A program made the translations under genes and the position numbers. Shown piece by piece: positions 1 to 8,466 of a stretch of DNA of 40,177 nt. This stretch comes from Thermodesulfobacteriota bacterium (GTDB taxonomy: Bacteria > Desulfobacterota > Desulfomonilia > UBA1062), in the NCBI GenBank assembly GCA_025454155.1, contig JALOOZ010000008.1, forward strand, positions 1 to 40,177, given 5' to 3'. Each line of letters starts with the position of its first letter. The stretch's first letter is position 1. The notes under the pieces were generated by a model. It was given only the letters and a program-made list of their open reading frames with translations, did not search any database and was not told the DNA's origin.

Positions 1-66
1 GAGACGGTCTACAACAACCCGGACGTCATCGAGGCATACCTCGGCAAGGACGAGGAGGGAGCATAG
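1..66 (+). CDS. livG: Branched-chain amino acid ABC transporter ATPase LivG, C-terminal end (partial)
   Basis: Only the last 21 codons are in the window. Frame 1 reads to a TAG at 64-66 and ends with VIEAYLGKDEEG. A 'VIEAYLG' tail is characteristic of LivG/LivF-type ATPases of hydrophobic amino acid ABC importers. The next gene is livF, one base downstream, which is the usual livG-livF order. Too short for the ORF track. It would be one of the two cytoplasmic ATPases that power import through LivH/LivM. The identification rests on the tail and the neighbour only. Confidence 0.8.
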   Translation, partial: ETVYNNPDVIEAYLGKDEEGA

Positions 67-67
67 G

Positions 68-805
68 ATGGCAGCCCTGCTCAGCATCGAGGATCTCCGC
101 ATCAGCTACGGGGCCCGGGAGGTCCTCAAGGGAATCAGCCTCAGCCTGGACGAGGGCGAGATCGTCACCGTGCTCGGCGCCAACGGTGCCGGCAAGTCCA
201 CCCTGCTCCAGGCCGTCTGCGGGCTCGTCCCCATCACAGCCGGAACCGTCACCTACGCGGGAGGGGTGCTGAACAAAGTCCCGGCCCATGAGATCGTGAT
301 CAAAGGCATCTCGCTCTCCCCGGAGGGCCGCCGGGTATTCCCCACGCATACCGTGGAGGAGAACCTCCACCTCGGGGCATTCACCCGCAGAAAACACAAG
401 GAAGAGATCGCCAAGGCGAAGGAACGCGTCCACTCCCTGTTCCCCATCCTCAGGGAGCGGAGCCGCCAGCTTGCGGGGACACTGTCCGGGGGCGAGCAGC
501 AGATGCTGGCGATTGGACGGGCACTCATGAGCAACCCCCGGATCCTGCTCCTGGACGAACCGTCTCTGGGCCTTGCCCCCATCCTGGTCAAGCAGATCTT
601 CGACATCATCCGCGAGATCAACCACCAGGGTGTCTCCATCCTGCTCGTGGAGCAGAACGCCCACAAGGCGCTGAATGTCGCCGGCCGCGGCTACGTGCTG
701 GAAAACGGACTGATCGCAGCTCAGGGGCCGGCCGATGTACTCAGGTCAGACGAAAAGATACAGGAGGCCTACCTGGGTGGGGCGGCGCTGAAGCGGAAGA
801 AGTAA
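68..805 (+). CDS. livF: Branched-chain amino acid ABC transporter ATP-binding protein LivF
   Basis: 245 residues, normal LivF length. Walker A is GANGAGKST (about residues 37-45), the ABC signature is LSGGEQQMLAIGRALM (about 139-154), and Walker B is ILLLDEPSLGLAP followed by the switch region ILLVEQN. The SLGLAP stretch and VEQNAHKAL after it are typical of the LivF subfamily. It is a cytoplasmic ATPase that works with LivG on the LivHM permease to import leucine, isoleucine, valine or related solutes. The ATG follows the livG stop by one base, with AGGAGGGA inside the livG tail as ribosome binding site, so the two are translationally coupled. The substrate cannot be read from the ATPase; some Liv systems carry aromatic or amide compounds. 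Confidence 0.95.
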   Translation: MAALLSIEDLRISYGAREVLKGISLSLDEGEIVTVLGANGAGKSTLLQAVCGLVPITAGTVTYAGGVLNKVPAHEIVIKGISLSPEGRRVFPTHTVEENLHLGAFTRRKHKEEIAKAKERVHSLFPILRERSRQLAGTLSGGEQQMLAIGRALMSNPRILLLDEPSLGLAPILVKQIFDIIREINHQGVSILLVEQNAHKALNVAGRGYVLENGLIAAQGPADVLRSDEKIQEAYLGGAALKRKK

Positions 806-828
806 AGACGGAAAAGAAAGGATCCCCC

Positions 829-852
829 TTTCACCCTCAGAACAGGGTGAAA
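829..852. terminator. Hairpin between convergent livF and rnr, possible bidirectional terminator
   Basis: TTTCACCCT and AGGGTGAAA form a perfect 9-bp inverted repeat around a 6-base loop. It lies in the 31-bp gap between the two convergent genes and runs over the rnr stop codon. There is no strong T-run on the plus side; the minus side continues into a region rich in T after several bases. Its position and symmetry suggest a shared transcription stop, but this is inferred from structure only. Confidence 0.5.
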
Positions 853-2771
853 TCCAGCTGCCCGTTCGTCCTGTCCGCCCTGACGAGCTTCACCCGCACG
901 GTCTGCCCGATGGCCAGCCTTGGTGACCGTGCCCTCCTTGTCCTTCGTGCCGGCCGGCCCGGGATCGAATCAATCCGGACCAGCCCGTCCACGGGGGGGT
1001 CCAGGACCTCGACGAACATGCCATACGGCTGCACGCTCGTGATGACGGCATCGAACTCCTCACCCAGGCGGGAGACCATGTAGGCTGCGGTCTTGAGCTT
1101 AATGGCCTCCATCATGGCATTGTCCGTGAACTCCTCCCGGTCGGAGACTTCCGTTCCCAGTCTCTTCAGGGACTTCAGGTCCCGATCTCTGTCTTTCCCC
1201 GAGCATCCTCCTGAATCCAGCACCTGCTTGACGAGCCGATGGATCATCAGGTCCGGGTACCTCCTGATGGGCGAGGTGAAGTGGAGATAGCCCGTAAATG
1301 CCAATCCGAAGTGACCGAGATCCTCGGCCGAATACCGGGCCCTCTGCAGGGATCTGAGAATGTGCATGTTGACGAAACTCTCCAGCGGTCTTCCACGGGA
1401 GGCATCGGCTATTCCCTGGAGCGTTTCGTGGACCTTCTCCCCGGACGAAGCCGCCCTCTTGAGCATACCGAGCAGTGAGGAGGAGTACCCGATCTCGGCC
1501 AGGGTCTCCATGAGTTCCATCAGATCCTGCTGCCTGGGGGGCTCGTGCACGCGAAAGAGCACGGGCATCCCGTGCCTCAGGAGATATGCGCACACGGTCC
1601 GGTTGGCCAGGAGCATGGCCTCCTCGATGAGGCGCTCGGCAGCGCCGTGCCTGGTCCTGCCGATGGCCTGGACGGCGCCTGAACCGGAAGTCTCGATCTT
1701 CACCTTCTCAATGTCGAAGTCGAGGCTGCCCTGTTTCCTTCTGCGGTCATGGAGATGCTGAGAGATCCTGTAAAGCTCCTTCAAACGCCAGGCAATTTCC
1801 GGGTCAGCATCTCTCGATCCCTCCGTGCCTTCGAGGAACGGCCCCACCTCCTCGTAGGTGAGCCTGGCCCTTGACCGTATCATGGCCTCGCAGACCCGGT
1901 ACGAGATGACCCTTCCCCTGGGTCCCAGGACGATCTCGACGGCCACGGCGAGCCTTTCCTCGTCAGGCTTCAGGCTCATGGCTCCGTTGCTGAGGACCTC
2001 GGGCAGCATGGGGATACAGACCTCGGGAAAATAGACGCTGAAGGACCTGGCCCTGGCCTCACGGTCGAGGGCCGTGCCCCGCCTCACCGCATGAGCCACA
2101 TCCGCGATGGCCACGGTCAGGAGCAGGGTGCCGTCCGAGAGCTTTTCGATACCCACGGCATCGTCGAAATCCCTCGCATCGATGCCGTCGATGGTGAAGA
2201 GAACGCGGTCCCGCAGGTCCCTGCGGCGGCCGGACTCGAAGGCCATGTCGATGCGTGCCGCCCGGTCAGCCTCACGCTCCACCTCTTCGGGGAAGCGCCA
2301 CGCCAGACCATATTTCGCTGAAAGATACCTGAGGTCATCCCCCACGGTGTCGGGGATGTCCAGGGACCTCTCTACCCTCGCCGTCACGGTGCTCACTTTC
2401 TGGGCCGCCCTGGGCGGGATGATGACCGCGCTCACCATGTCGCCGCTTCGTGCCTCCCCCTGCTCCCCCAGGGGGACGATGAGGGTATAGGGCATGGCCT
2501 GAAGCGGCTCCAGGATGCCGAATTTCCCCTGCCTGACATACCTCCCCGTCACGGTGAGACGTGCTCGCTCGACAATGGCGACGACCTTTCCCCGCAGGCC
2601 CCTCCGGTCATGCCAGAGGCTCACCTCCACGAGATCGCCGGGAAGAGCGCTGTTCAGGGCTTCGTGCGGCACGAAGACGCCCTCATCCCGGCCCCTTGCA
2701 TCCACAAAGGCATATCCCTTGGGATTCCATGATAGTCTGCCGATGGCCCTGTTCTTCATCTTGCCCCTCAT
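837..2771 (-). CDS. rnr: Ribonuclease R (RNB-family 3'-5' exoribonuclease)
   Basis: About 644 residues from the chosen start. An N-terminal cold-shock-like region begins near IGRLSWNPKGYAFVDARG (residues 10-60). The RNB catalytic domain follows, with the metal-binding motif DGIDARDFDDAV and the family block HFTSPIRRYPDLMIHRLV. A C-terminal S1 domain (EEFDAVITSVQPYGMFVEV) ends the protein. RNase R degrades structured RNA processively in the cytoplasm and takes part in rRNA and tmRNA quality control. The ORF track extends to 2999, but the first 76 residues are arginine- and proline-rich antisense-like sequence overlapping the divergent kinase gene. ATG at 2771 or at 2759 (MKNRAIG, preceded by GAGGGG) is more credible. 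It is somewhat shorter than the E. coli enzyme, as is common outside enterics. Confidence 0.92.
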   Translation of the reverse strand: MRGKMKNRAIGRLSWNPKGYAFVDARGRDEGVFVPHEALNSALPGDLVEVSLWHDRRGLRGKVVAIVERARLTVTGRYVRQGKFGILEPLQAMPYTLIVPLGEQGEARSGDMVSAVIIPPRAAQKVSTVTARVERSLDIPDTVGDDLRYLSAKYGLAWRFPEEVEREADRAARIDMAFESGRRRDLRDRVLFTIDGIDARDFDDAVGIEKLSDGTLLLTVAIADVAHAVRRGTALDREARARSFSVYFPEVCIPMLPEVLSNGAMSLKPDEERLAVAVEIVLGPRGRVISYRVCEAMIRSRARLTYEEVGPFLEGTEGSRDADPEIAWRLKELYRISQHLHDRRRKQGSLDFDIEKVKIETSGSGAVQAIGRTRHGAAERLIEEAMLLANRTVCAYLLRHGMPVLFRVHEPPRQQDLMELMETLAEIGYSSSLLGMLKRAASSGEKVHETLQGIADASRGRPLESFVNMHILRSLQRARYSAEDLGHFGLAFTGYLHFTSPIRRYPDLMIHRLVKQVLDSGGCSGKDRDRDLKSLKRLGTEVSDREEFTDNAMMEAIKLKTAAYMVSRLGEEFDAVITSVQPYGMFVEVLDPPVDGLVRIDSIPGRPARRTRRARSPRLAIGQTVRVKLVRADRTNGQLDFTLF

Positions 2772-2833
2772 GGTTGAAAACCCTACCACTGCCAAGCCAA
2801 AACATGCAATGATAGAGCCTGAAGGCAGACGCC

Positions 2834-3472
2834 ATGCAGGACCAGACAAGCCATGAAATCCCTCTGAAAAAGAAGCGCATCTACGGCCCGGACGTGGTTC
2901 TCGTCTCCCGTGATGGGCTCGCCCTCGTGGAAAAGACCTACCGGGAGCGGCCTCTGCCTGTCCGGCTGATCGGGCGCCTGCTCGTGAAATGGGAGACATA
3001 CATCTATGCGAAGCTGCAGGGCATCCCCGGCATTCCCTCGGTCGTACCGGCCTGCGATCCCTTCACCATCACCACCACCTACATGGGAGGGCACAACCTC
3101 AAGACCAGGGTGAGAATCCCGGACAAGACCTATTTCGAGCACCTGGAACAGCTCCTCCTTGCCGTGCATGAACGCGGGGTGATCCATCTGGATATGCGAA
3201 ACCGACGGAACTACGGGATGGATGGATCTGGAGAGCCCTATCTCGTGGACTTTGCCTCGAGCCTCTACCTGCCCTGGAAGGGTCCCCTGTGGCGCCTTCT
3301 CTGCAGCATCGACCGCATGGGCTACCTGAAGGTCAAGGAAAAGCTCCACCCGGACCTCCTTACCCGCAAGGACAGGGTCAGCTCCTCTCTGGGCAGGACC
3401 CTGAGCCGCCTGTGGCTTCCGCCGCGGATCTTACGGTTTTTCAGAGACTTCCTTGCCCGGCTTGCCCGCTGA
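2834..3472 (+). CDS. Small RIO/lipopolysaccharide-kinase-like protein
   Basis: 212 residues with the core of a protein-kinase-like fold. There is a candidate ATP lysine in LVEKTYRERP (K34), a helix-C-like glutamate in WETYIYAKL (E54), a catalytic loop HLDMRNRRNYGMD (D120, N126) and a DFA in place of DFG (LVDFASS, D139). The Mg-binding aspartate and asparagine are present, so activity is plausible. The loop resembles bacterial RIO-like and Kdo/WaaP-like kinases. The substrate is unknown and could be a protein or a lipid-linked sugar. No membrane segment is obvious. It is divergent from rnr with a gap of about 60 bp, and its last 42 bases overlap the convergent lapA-type gene. The call is at fold level only. 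Confidence 0.7.
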   Translation: MQDQTSHEIPLKKKRIYGPDVVLVSRDGLALVEKTYRERPLPVRLIGRLLVKWETYIYAKLQGIPGIPSVVPACDPFTITTTYMGGHNLKTRVRIPDKTYFEHLEQLLLAVHERGVIHLDMRNRRNYGMDGSGEPYLVDFASSLYLPWKGPLWRLLCSIDRMGYLKVKEKLHPDLLTRKDRVSSSLGRTLSRLWLPPRILRFFRDFLARLAR

Positions 3473-3745
3473 ACCGGAAGTCCGGGCCAGGGCCTTCTCG
3501 AGCTCCCGGACCTCTGACCTCATGGCCCTCATCCTGAGAAAGCGGGAGGCCTGGGAGGGAATCTCCAGGACGATGATGGGCGCCATCCCAGCAACGAAGA
3601 AGGCCGCCATGAGTATCCACAACTGCAGCGGCATCATGAGCCGGTAGCCTAGGATGGTCAGGGTGAATTCCTGGGTGTTGTTCACGCAGAAGGTGATGAG
3701 TGCGGCCAGGAAGACAATCATCAGGACGATGTTGAGATACCTCAT
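3431..3745 (-). CDS. LapA-domain (DUF1049) membrane protein
   Basis: 104 residues with two hydrophobic segments (about 3-21 and 40-63), the conserved NNTQEFTLTILGY stretch between them, and a basic cytoplasmic tail with a short predicted coiled helix (RMRAMRSEVRELEKAL). This is the layout of LapA/DUF1049 proteins, which in E. coli act with LapB at the inner membrane in lipopolysaccharide assembly control. No lapB is next to it, so that role is not shown here. The stop codon lies inside the end of the convergent kinase gene. A second LapA-like peptide is at 26670-26882. Confidence 0.8.
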   Translation of the reverse strand: MRYLNIVLMIVFLAALITFCVNNTQEFTLTILGYRLMMPLQLWILMAAFFVAGMAPIIVLEIPSQASRFLRMRAMRSEVRELEKALARTSGSAGKPGKEVSEKP

Positions 3746-3843
3746 GGTGTCTTCTATACCCTGAAACCGCCTTCGAGATCAAACGTTCCAGGCGAGTGTC
3801 TCTCCTGCCCGGGATCATTTCAGTCTTCATGCATAGATTGCTG

Positions 3844-3872
3844 TTGAAATTTATCAAGACCCCATATATATT
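3844..3872 (+). promoter_or_regulatory. Sigma70-type promoter for the DUF1015 gene
   Basis: TTGAAA (3844-3849), a 17-base spacer and TATATT (3867-3872) match the housekeeping consensus at 5 of 6 positions in each box. The predicted transcript would start near 3879, about 43 bases before the ATG at 3922, which has AGGAG 6 bases upstream. The site lies between the diverging lapA-type gene and the DUF1015 gene. Confidence 0.6.
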
Positions 3873-3921
3873 CCGCTTTCTGTATGTCTCTTTGACATCC
3901 AGTCCATGATAGGAGCAGTGA

Positions 3922-5205
3922 ATGCCAAAGATCCGTTCCTTTCGGGGTATAAGATACAGCCCTGAACGCGTTGATCTCGCAAGCGCCATCTGTCCCCCGT
4001 ATGATGTCATCTCGTCCCAGCAGGTGGAGGATTTCTATACCAGGAGCATCTACAATGCGGTGCGGCTCGTCCTCGGCAAACAGTTTCCCAAGGACAACAA
4101 GGACAACAACCGGTATACCAGGGCCAGGGTCCTGTTCAGGCAATGGTTGAAGGAAGAAGCCCTCATCCAGGATGATAAGCCCTCACTCTATTACCATGAG
4201 CACTCCTATGTCCTCGGTGACAAGACATCCACGAGAAAGGGATTCATCGCTTCCGTGCGCCTCGATGATGATGACAAGAAAAACATCAGGCCCCACGAGC
4301 AGACCGTGAAGAGCCCCAAGCTCGACCGACTCCGTCTCATGAGCGAGGTGAGGACGAACTTCAGCTCGGTGTTCGGGCTGTATTCCGACACCAAGAAGGT
4401 TATGGAAAACCAGGTCAGGGCGAAGCTCGGTTCCCCTGACATCGAGTTTTCCACCCGGGACGAGACACACAAGCTCTGGGTCATCGATGAAACGGCCCTC
4501 ATCGACAAGATCGCCAAGATGATGCATAACAAGAAGATCATCATCGCCGACGGCCAGCACCGCTACGAGACCGCGAAAATCTATCGTGACCGCATGAGGG
4601 CTGCCACGGGGAAAAACGATGGGACCCAGAATTTCGACTACATCCAGATGTACCTCATCAATACGGAAGAGGGCATAAAGATCCTCCCCACGCACCGCAT
4701 CATCATCGACAGCATGGGTGTGGGGCTCGTTGACCTGGAATACCGGCTCAAGGAGATCTTCAACATGGTCCCCTTCGACAACCGGAAGGCCTTCATTGCG
4801 GCGTTAAACAAGGGAGGGAAAGGTACGCTGGGCCTCTATGTGAAGGGCATACCCAGGTTCTACCTGCTCCAGCTTTCCCAGGACCCCGAGATCGACAAGT
4901 ACCTGCCCATGGGAACTCACCCCCTGCTCCGGCGGAACGATGTGACTATTCTCCATGAATGCATCATAGACCCTATCCTGGGTATCGGGACCAACATGGA
5001 GAACAAGAGGATCATGTTCATGAGCAGGGCAGAGGAGGCCCTCGACATGGTTGCCAAGGAACAGGCGGACATCGCCTTCCTCCTCAATCCTCCCTCCATG
5101 GAGGATGTCATGGAAATAGCCGAAGTCGGCCTGAGGATGCCGCACAATTCCACCTACTTCTACCCCAAGGTCCCCACAGGACTGGTATTCCATTCTCTCG
5201 AATAG
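3922..5205 (+). CDS. DUF1015 family protein
   Basis: 427 residues, the usual length for the family. It opens with the family-typical IRSFRGIRYSPE and CPPYDVIS, and carries the conserved ADGQHRYETA near the middle (about residue 211). The G-x-H-R box resembles the nucleotide-handling box of ParB/sulfiredoxin-fold enzymes, to which free serine kinases belong; that link is a family-level suggestion, not shown here. No signal peptide or membrane segment, so it is probably cytoplasmic. AGGAG at 3911-3915 fixes the start. It stands alone under its own promoter; serine-pathway genes, which accompany this family in some genomes, are not adjacent. The molecular function is unknown. Confidence 0.88.
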   Translation: MPKIRSFRGIRYSPERVDLASAICPPYDVISSQQVEDFYTRSIYNAVRLVLGKQFPKDNKDNNRYTRARVLFRQWLKEEALIQDDKPSLYYHEHSYVLGDKTSTRKGFIASVRLDDDDKKNIRPHEQTVKSPKLDRLRLMSEVRTNFSSVFGLYSDTKKVMENQVRAKLGSPDIEFSTRDETHKLWVIDETALIDKIAKMMHNKKIIIADGQHRYETAKIYRDRMRAATGKNDGTQNFDYIQMYLINTEEGIKILPTHRIIIDSMGVGLVDLEYRLKEIFNMVPFDNRKAFIAALNKGGKGTLGLYVKGIPRFYLLQLSQDPEIDKYLPMGTHPLLRRNDVTILHECIIDPILGIGTNMENKRIMFMSRAEEALDMVAKEQADIAFLLNPPSMEDVMEIAEVGLRMPHNSTYFYPKVPTGLVFHSLE

Positions 5206-5304
5206 CCCGGTGGAAGCGTCCACGATGAAACTGAAGTCCATCATGCTCATCGGCATCATCCATACCATTGCTCAAAACTCGTTTCTCGGTATATTACAGA
5301 AGGC

Positions 5305-5326
5305 TCCGGCAAGATTCACTGCCGGA
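5305..5326 (+). promoter_or_regulatory. Inverted repeat upstream of the tolC-like gene
   Basis: TCCGGCA, an 8-base loop and TGCCGGA form a perfect 7-bp hairpin 32 bases before the GTG of the TolC-like gene. No T-run follows. It could be a weak stop for the DUF1015 transcript, an operator, or a leader structure. Confidence 0.3.
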
Positions 5327-5358
5327 ATACTGGAGGAATTCATCGGGAGGGTACCACT

Positions 5359-6645
5359 GTGAAGAGAATGTTCTTTTTGACCATCGTATTCGCACTGATT
5401 TCCGGGGTGCTTCGGGTCCAGCCATCCGGCGCCATGACCCTTGAAGAGTCCCTGAAGATGGCCGTGGAGAGGAATCCGCGGGTGAAAGCGCAGAATCAGG
5501 AGGTGTTCATCAAGGAGATGGATAAGAAATCCCAGTTTTCCCGTATGCTCCCCAGTGCCGACCTTTCCTACGGGTATGCCCGGCTCAACGAGTCTCCTTC
5601 CATGGCCTTTCCCGCACCCATCGGCACGGTCCCCCTGGGAACCAAGGACAATTACGAGTTGAGCGTTGAAGCCATACAGGTCCTGTTCGCCGGAGGAGCC
5701 CTGTACAACAGCTACCTGATAGCAAAAAACGACCAGTTCGCTGCCGAGATCGACCGCGAGCAGACCATCAGGAACCTCAAACTCCTGGTCATCGATGCAT
5801 ACTACGGGGTGATCAAGACGAGACAGCTCAGGGAGGTGGCAAAGACCAGCGTGACGTCAGTCAAATCCCTCATGGATGTATCCAATGCCTTCTTCAACCA
5901 GGGCATGATACCCAAGAACAACCTCCTGGAAGCCCAGGTGCGTTACTCAGAGACCGAACAGAACCTCATCTCAGCCGAAAACGCGGTCATGATAGCCGAG
6001 TCCAACCTCAACCTGCTCCTGGTCCGGGACCTTTCAGAGGAGATAAGCATCGACTCGGAAATCCCCCTTGTCACCATGGACATCCCCTTTGATCAGTCGC
6101 TCCAGACCGCTTTCGAGAACAGGCAGGAGATCAAGACGACAAAACTCCAGCTCGACAACGCCGAGAAAGGGATCACCATTGCTCGCTCCGCATTCATGCC
6201 GCGCGTTGCGGCAACCTACACCTATTCCAGGGCAGGCGAAGACCCGGATGTCGAGGACGACTCCTGGGAGGCCGGCATCGGCCTGAACTGGAACATCTTC
6301 CAGGGGGGGGGCAGCTACTGGAATTATAACAAGGCCCAGTACACCAGCACCAAGGTCGGCTATCTCCTGGAAAGCCTGAAAAACGTGGTCACCCTCGAGG
6401 TCAAGAACTCGTACCTGAATGTCCTGGAGGCACAGGCACGGCTGCAGGTGGCTGAAAAGACCATCGCCCAGGCCCAGGAAAACTTCCGGATCGAGAAGGA
6501 CCGGTACAACCTCCAGGTATCAACCTCCACCGATGTGCTCAGGGCCGAGGCCCTGCTGAGCCAGGCACAGAGCAACCTGATCTCCGCCCGGGCAGACCAG
6601 GCCAGGGCCATGGCTGCCTTGCGCGCATCCATGGGGACCCTCTAG
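5359..6645 (+). CDS. TolC-like outer membrane efflux protein
   Basis: 428 residues with a GTG start and GGGAGG 8 bases upstream. Residues 1-25 form a signal peptide (hydrophobic core FFLTIVFALISGVL, cleavage near PSGA-M). The mature protein has the two repeats of the OEP family: MTLEESLKMAVERNPRVKAQ opens the first, and a related stretch (SLQTAFENRQEIKTTKLQLD) opens the second near residue 245. Long alpha-helical hairpins alternate with beta segments such as GIGLNWNIFQGG. It should trimerise as an outer-membrane channel with a periplasmic tunnel and export small molecules or proteins with an inner-membrane pump. No pump or adaptor gene is next to it, so the partner and substrate are unknown. 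A C-terminal 'A-x-A-x-L-x-A-S-x-G-T-L' end is typical. Confidence 0.9.
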   Translation: MKRMFFLTIVFALISGVLRVQPSGAMTLEESLKMAVERNPRVKAQNQEVFIKEMDKKSQFSRMLPSADLSYGYARLNESPSMAFPAPIGTVPLGTKDNYELSVEAIQVLFAGGALYNSYLIAKNDQFAAEIDREQTIRNLKLLVIDAYYGVIKTRQLREVAKTSVTSVKSLMDVSNAFFNQGMIPKNNLLEAQVRYSETEQNLISAENAVMIAESNLNLLLVRDLSEEISIDSEIPLVTMDIPFDQSLQTAFENRQEIKTTKLQLDNAEKGITIARSAFMPRVAATYTYSRAGEDPDVEDDSWEAGIGLNWNIFQGGGSYWNYNKAQYTSTKVGYLLESLKNVVTLEVKNSYLNVLEAQARLQVAEKTIAQAQENFRIEKDRYNLQVSTSTDVLRAEALLSQAQSNLISARADQARAMAALRASMGTL

Positions 6646-6676
6646 GCCCCGCTTCGGGTATCGCGTCTCTACGGGG

Positions 6677-6710
6677 GGCCGGGTCGGATCTCCCTCCGCA
6701 GAGCCCGGCC
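6677..6710 (+). terminator. Possible terminator after the tolC-like gene
   Basis: GGCCGGG (6677-6683) pairs with CCCGGCC (6704-6710), and an inner CGGA/TCCG extends the structure. It lies 31 bases after the stop. Only a weak TT follows, so it may pause rather than end transcription. Confidence 0.4.
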
Positions 6711-6747
6711 TTGATAGGCCGCCTTCATATGTGCTAACCACACCCGC

Positions 6748-8373
6748 ATGACGAAAAAGCTGACCCTCAAGAGCGAGATCTCGAGGGTGCTCGCATGCAC
6801 ACTTTCGGAACGGGCCCGGGGCATCATCGACTCCCCCTACACCAGACAGATCCTCGAGCAGCTCCCGCCGCAGGACGCCTATATAGTCATCAAGGAATCC
6901 TGGGGTATGGACAGCCAGATCCTGCTCCAGTACATTCCTCCAGAGACGGTTTGCCGGTTCATCGACCTGGACTGCTGGGAACAGGACTCCTTATCTGTGG
7001 ATTCCGTCATGGACTGGCTCATGGAGATCTACAACGCCTCCCTTGAATCCCTGATACAGGCCCTCGACAGCCTTGATCAGGAGATCATCGTGCTTCTCTT
7101 CCAGAACTATATCGAGGTGGTGCATGTCAGGCCAACGGACGAGCACATTCCAGACCTCATCGACGGGGGGTTCGAGAGCCTCGATAGCAACTTCTTCTAC
7201 CGCATGGTCAACGAGGATGATCGATCCCACTTCATCAAGGAGATGTTGAGCATCCTGTTCACCCATGAGAAGGATCTCTACTCTTCAATCCTTGAATCGG
7301 TTATGTACGAGCTGAAGAGCTCCATGGAGGAGGCGGCCTATGAGCGGAGATCGCTGCGCCTCATGGAAATGGGGTTCCCGTCCCCTGACGAGGCCATCGA
7401 TGTCTACCGGCATATTCGACCGGAAAAACTCCTGAACCAGGGGATCATCAGGGACAAGACCCCCGTCATCACCAGACATCTCCATATGCTGCCCGCCGTT
7501 TATCTGGAGCAGTTCTCCCAGGGCGCGTCTCTCCTGGTTGCAACCCTGCGCAAGACGACTGAAGAGACACGGGAACGATTCATTTACGAGATGATCTACC
7601 TGGCCAACAAGCTTGTCATGGCAGACTACAGGCCGCTCAATGACAGCGAGGGCGTCAGGCTCAGCATGGAAAAGGCGGGCTCGTTGGCGACCCTCGGCCT
7701 GAGCGTGGCCATCCGGGAGAAAGGTCTGCCCGCCCAGGATGTCCTGAACTCCATCAATGCCGAAACCCTCTTCTCGCTGGGATACAACATGGTTTACGTG
7801 CAGCAGCGAAGGCTCAGGCTGCTGCTGAACGACATAGAGAGGACCATGATCCCGGAACATATGCGTGAACTGGCGGATGGCCTCCTGCAGAAAAGGCCTC
7901 TGTACAGATCCAGGGAGTTTTCAGGCATCGAGGAACTCGACGAGATTACCCTGTTCATGGACCGGCTGGAGGCCATGGCCGGTATCATGGCACATCTGAA
8001 CTGGGAGGACCGGATCCCAGACCTGGCCAACACCAATACGGGGGCGGGCCTCGACATGGAGAACATCATCCTCACCTCCCTGGCCGTCAATACCGTCAGC
8101 AAGGAGACAGGGTTCCGTCCCATCAGCAGGGATGAGCTCATGGGCTTTCTCTCCAAGGCGACCAGGCTCGAAGGTGGCATGAGGCTGGTTTACCCTGCCT
8201 TCAGGGAGCAACTCCCATCACACCTGAAGGCGCTGGACACCTCTCTCGGCCGGGAGCTGGCTGAGGATATTGCCGGGGCACTCACCGCCAGGATCGAAGA
8301 GGAGGCCGGCGGCATCAAGGTCCTCTCGTCCCTGGAACCACGGTTCATCACCTGCCTGATCGTGAGGCTCTGA
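6748..8373 (+). CDS. DUF6178-like uncharacterised protein
   Basis: 541 residues, acidic and helical, without signal peptide or membrane span. The beginning (KSEISRVLACTLSERARGII) and the block QLPPQDAYIVIKESWGMD look like the DUF6178 family, which I know mainly from Deltaproteobacteria and related anaerobes. I cannot confirm this without a profile search. No catalytic motif is evident. The middle has repeated helices with LDSLDQEIIVLLFQNYIEVV, and methionine-rich stretches such as MDRLEAMAGIMAHL occur later. The ATG has only a weak upstream ribosome binding site. It sits alone between a tolC-like gene and a small cytochrome. Function unknown; the helical repeats suggest a protein-binding role. 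Confidence 0.65.
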   Translation: MTKKLTLKSEISRVLACTLSERARGIIDSPYTRQILEQLPPQDAYIVIKESWGMDSQILLQYIPPETVCRFIDLDCWEQDSLSVDSVMDWLMEIYNASLESLIQALDSLDQEIIVLLFQNYIEVVHVRPTDEHIPDLIDGGFESLDSNFFYRMVNEDDRSHFIKEMLSILFTHEKDLYSSILESVMYELKSSMEEAAYERRSLRLMEMGFPSPDEAIDVYRHIRPEKLLNQGIIRDKTPVITRHLHMLPAVYLEQFSQGASLLVATLRKTTEETRERFIYEMIYLANKLVMADYRPLNDSEGVRLSMEKAGSLATLGLSVAIREKGLPAQDVLNSINAETLFSLGYNMVYVQQRRLRLLLNDIERTMIPEHMRELADGLLQKRPLYRSREFSGIEELDEITLFMDRLEAMAGIMAHLNWEDRIPDLANTNTGAGLDMENIILTSLAVNTVSKETGFRPISRDELMGFLSKATRLEGGMRLVYPAFREQLPSHLKALDTSLGRELAEDIAGALTARIEEEAGGIKVLSSLEPRFITCLIVRL

Positions 8374-8466
8374 GACGGCAGTTCGTGAAGGGACAGCTCC
8401 TCATGGTATTGCTTTCCCATGACTGGGCCCTACTATGAAAAAATACCCCTGTTGCGAGGTTTGTGT

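Noticed and set aside
2772-2999. 76-residue N-terminal extension of RNase R
   Set aside because: Arg/Pro-rich, overlaps the divergent kinase gene, and lies before the conserved cold-shock-like start; ATG 2771 or 2759 fits better.
5225-5362. 45-codon ORF between the DUF1015 and tolC-like genes, ending in a GTGA overlap with the latter
   Set aside because: Weak ribosome binding site, a hairpin runs through it, and the product matches nothing. The overlap is suggestive but not enough.
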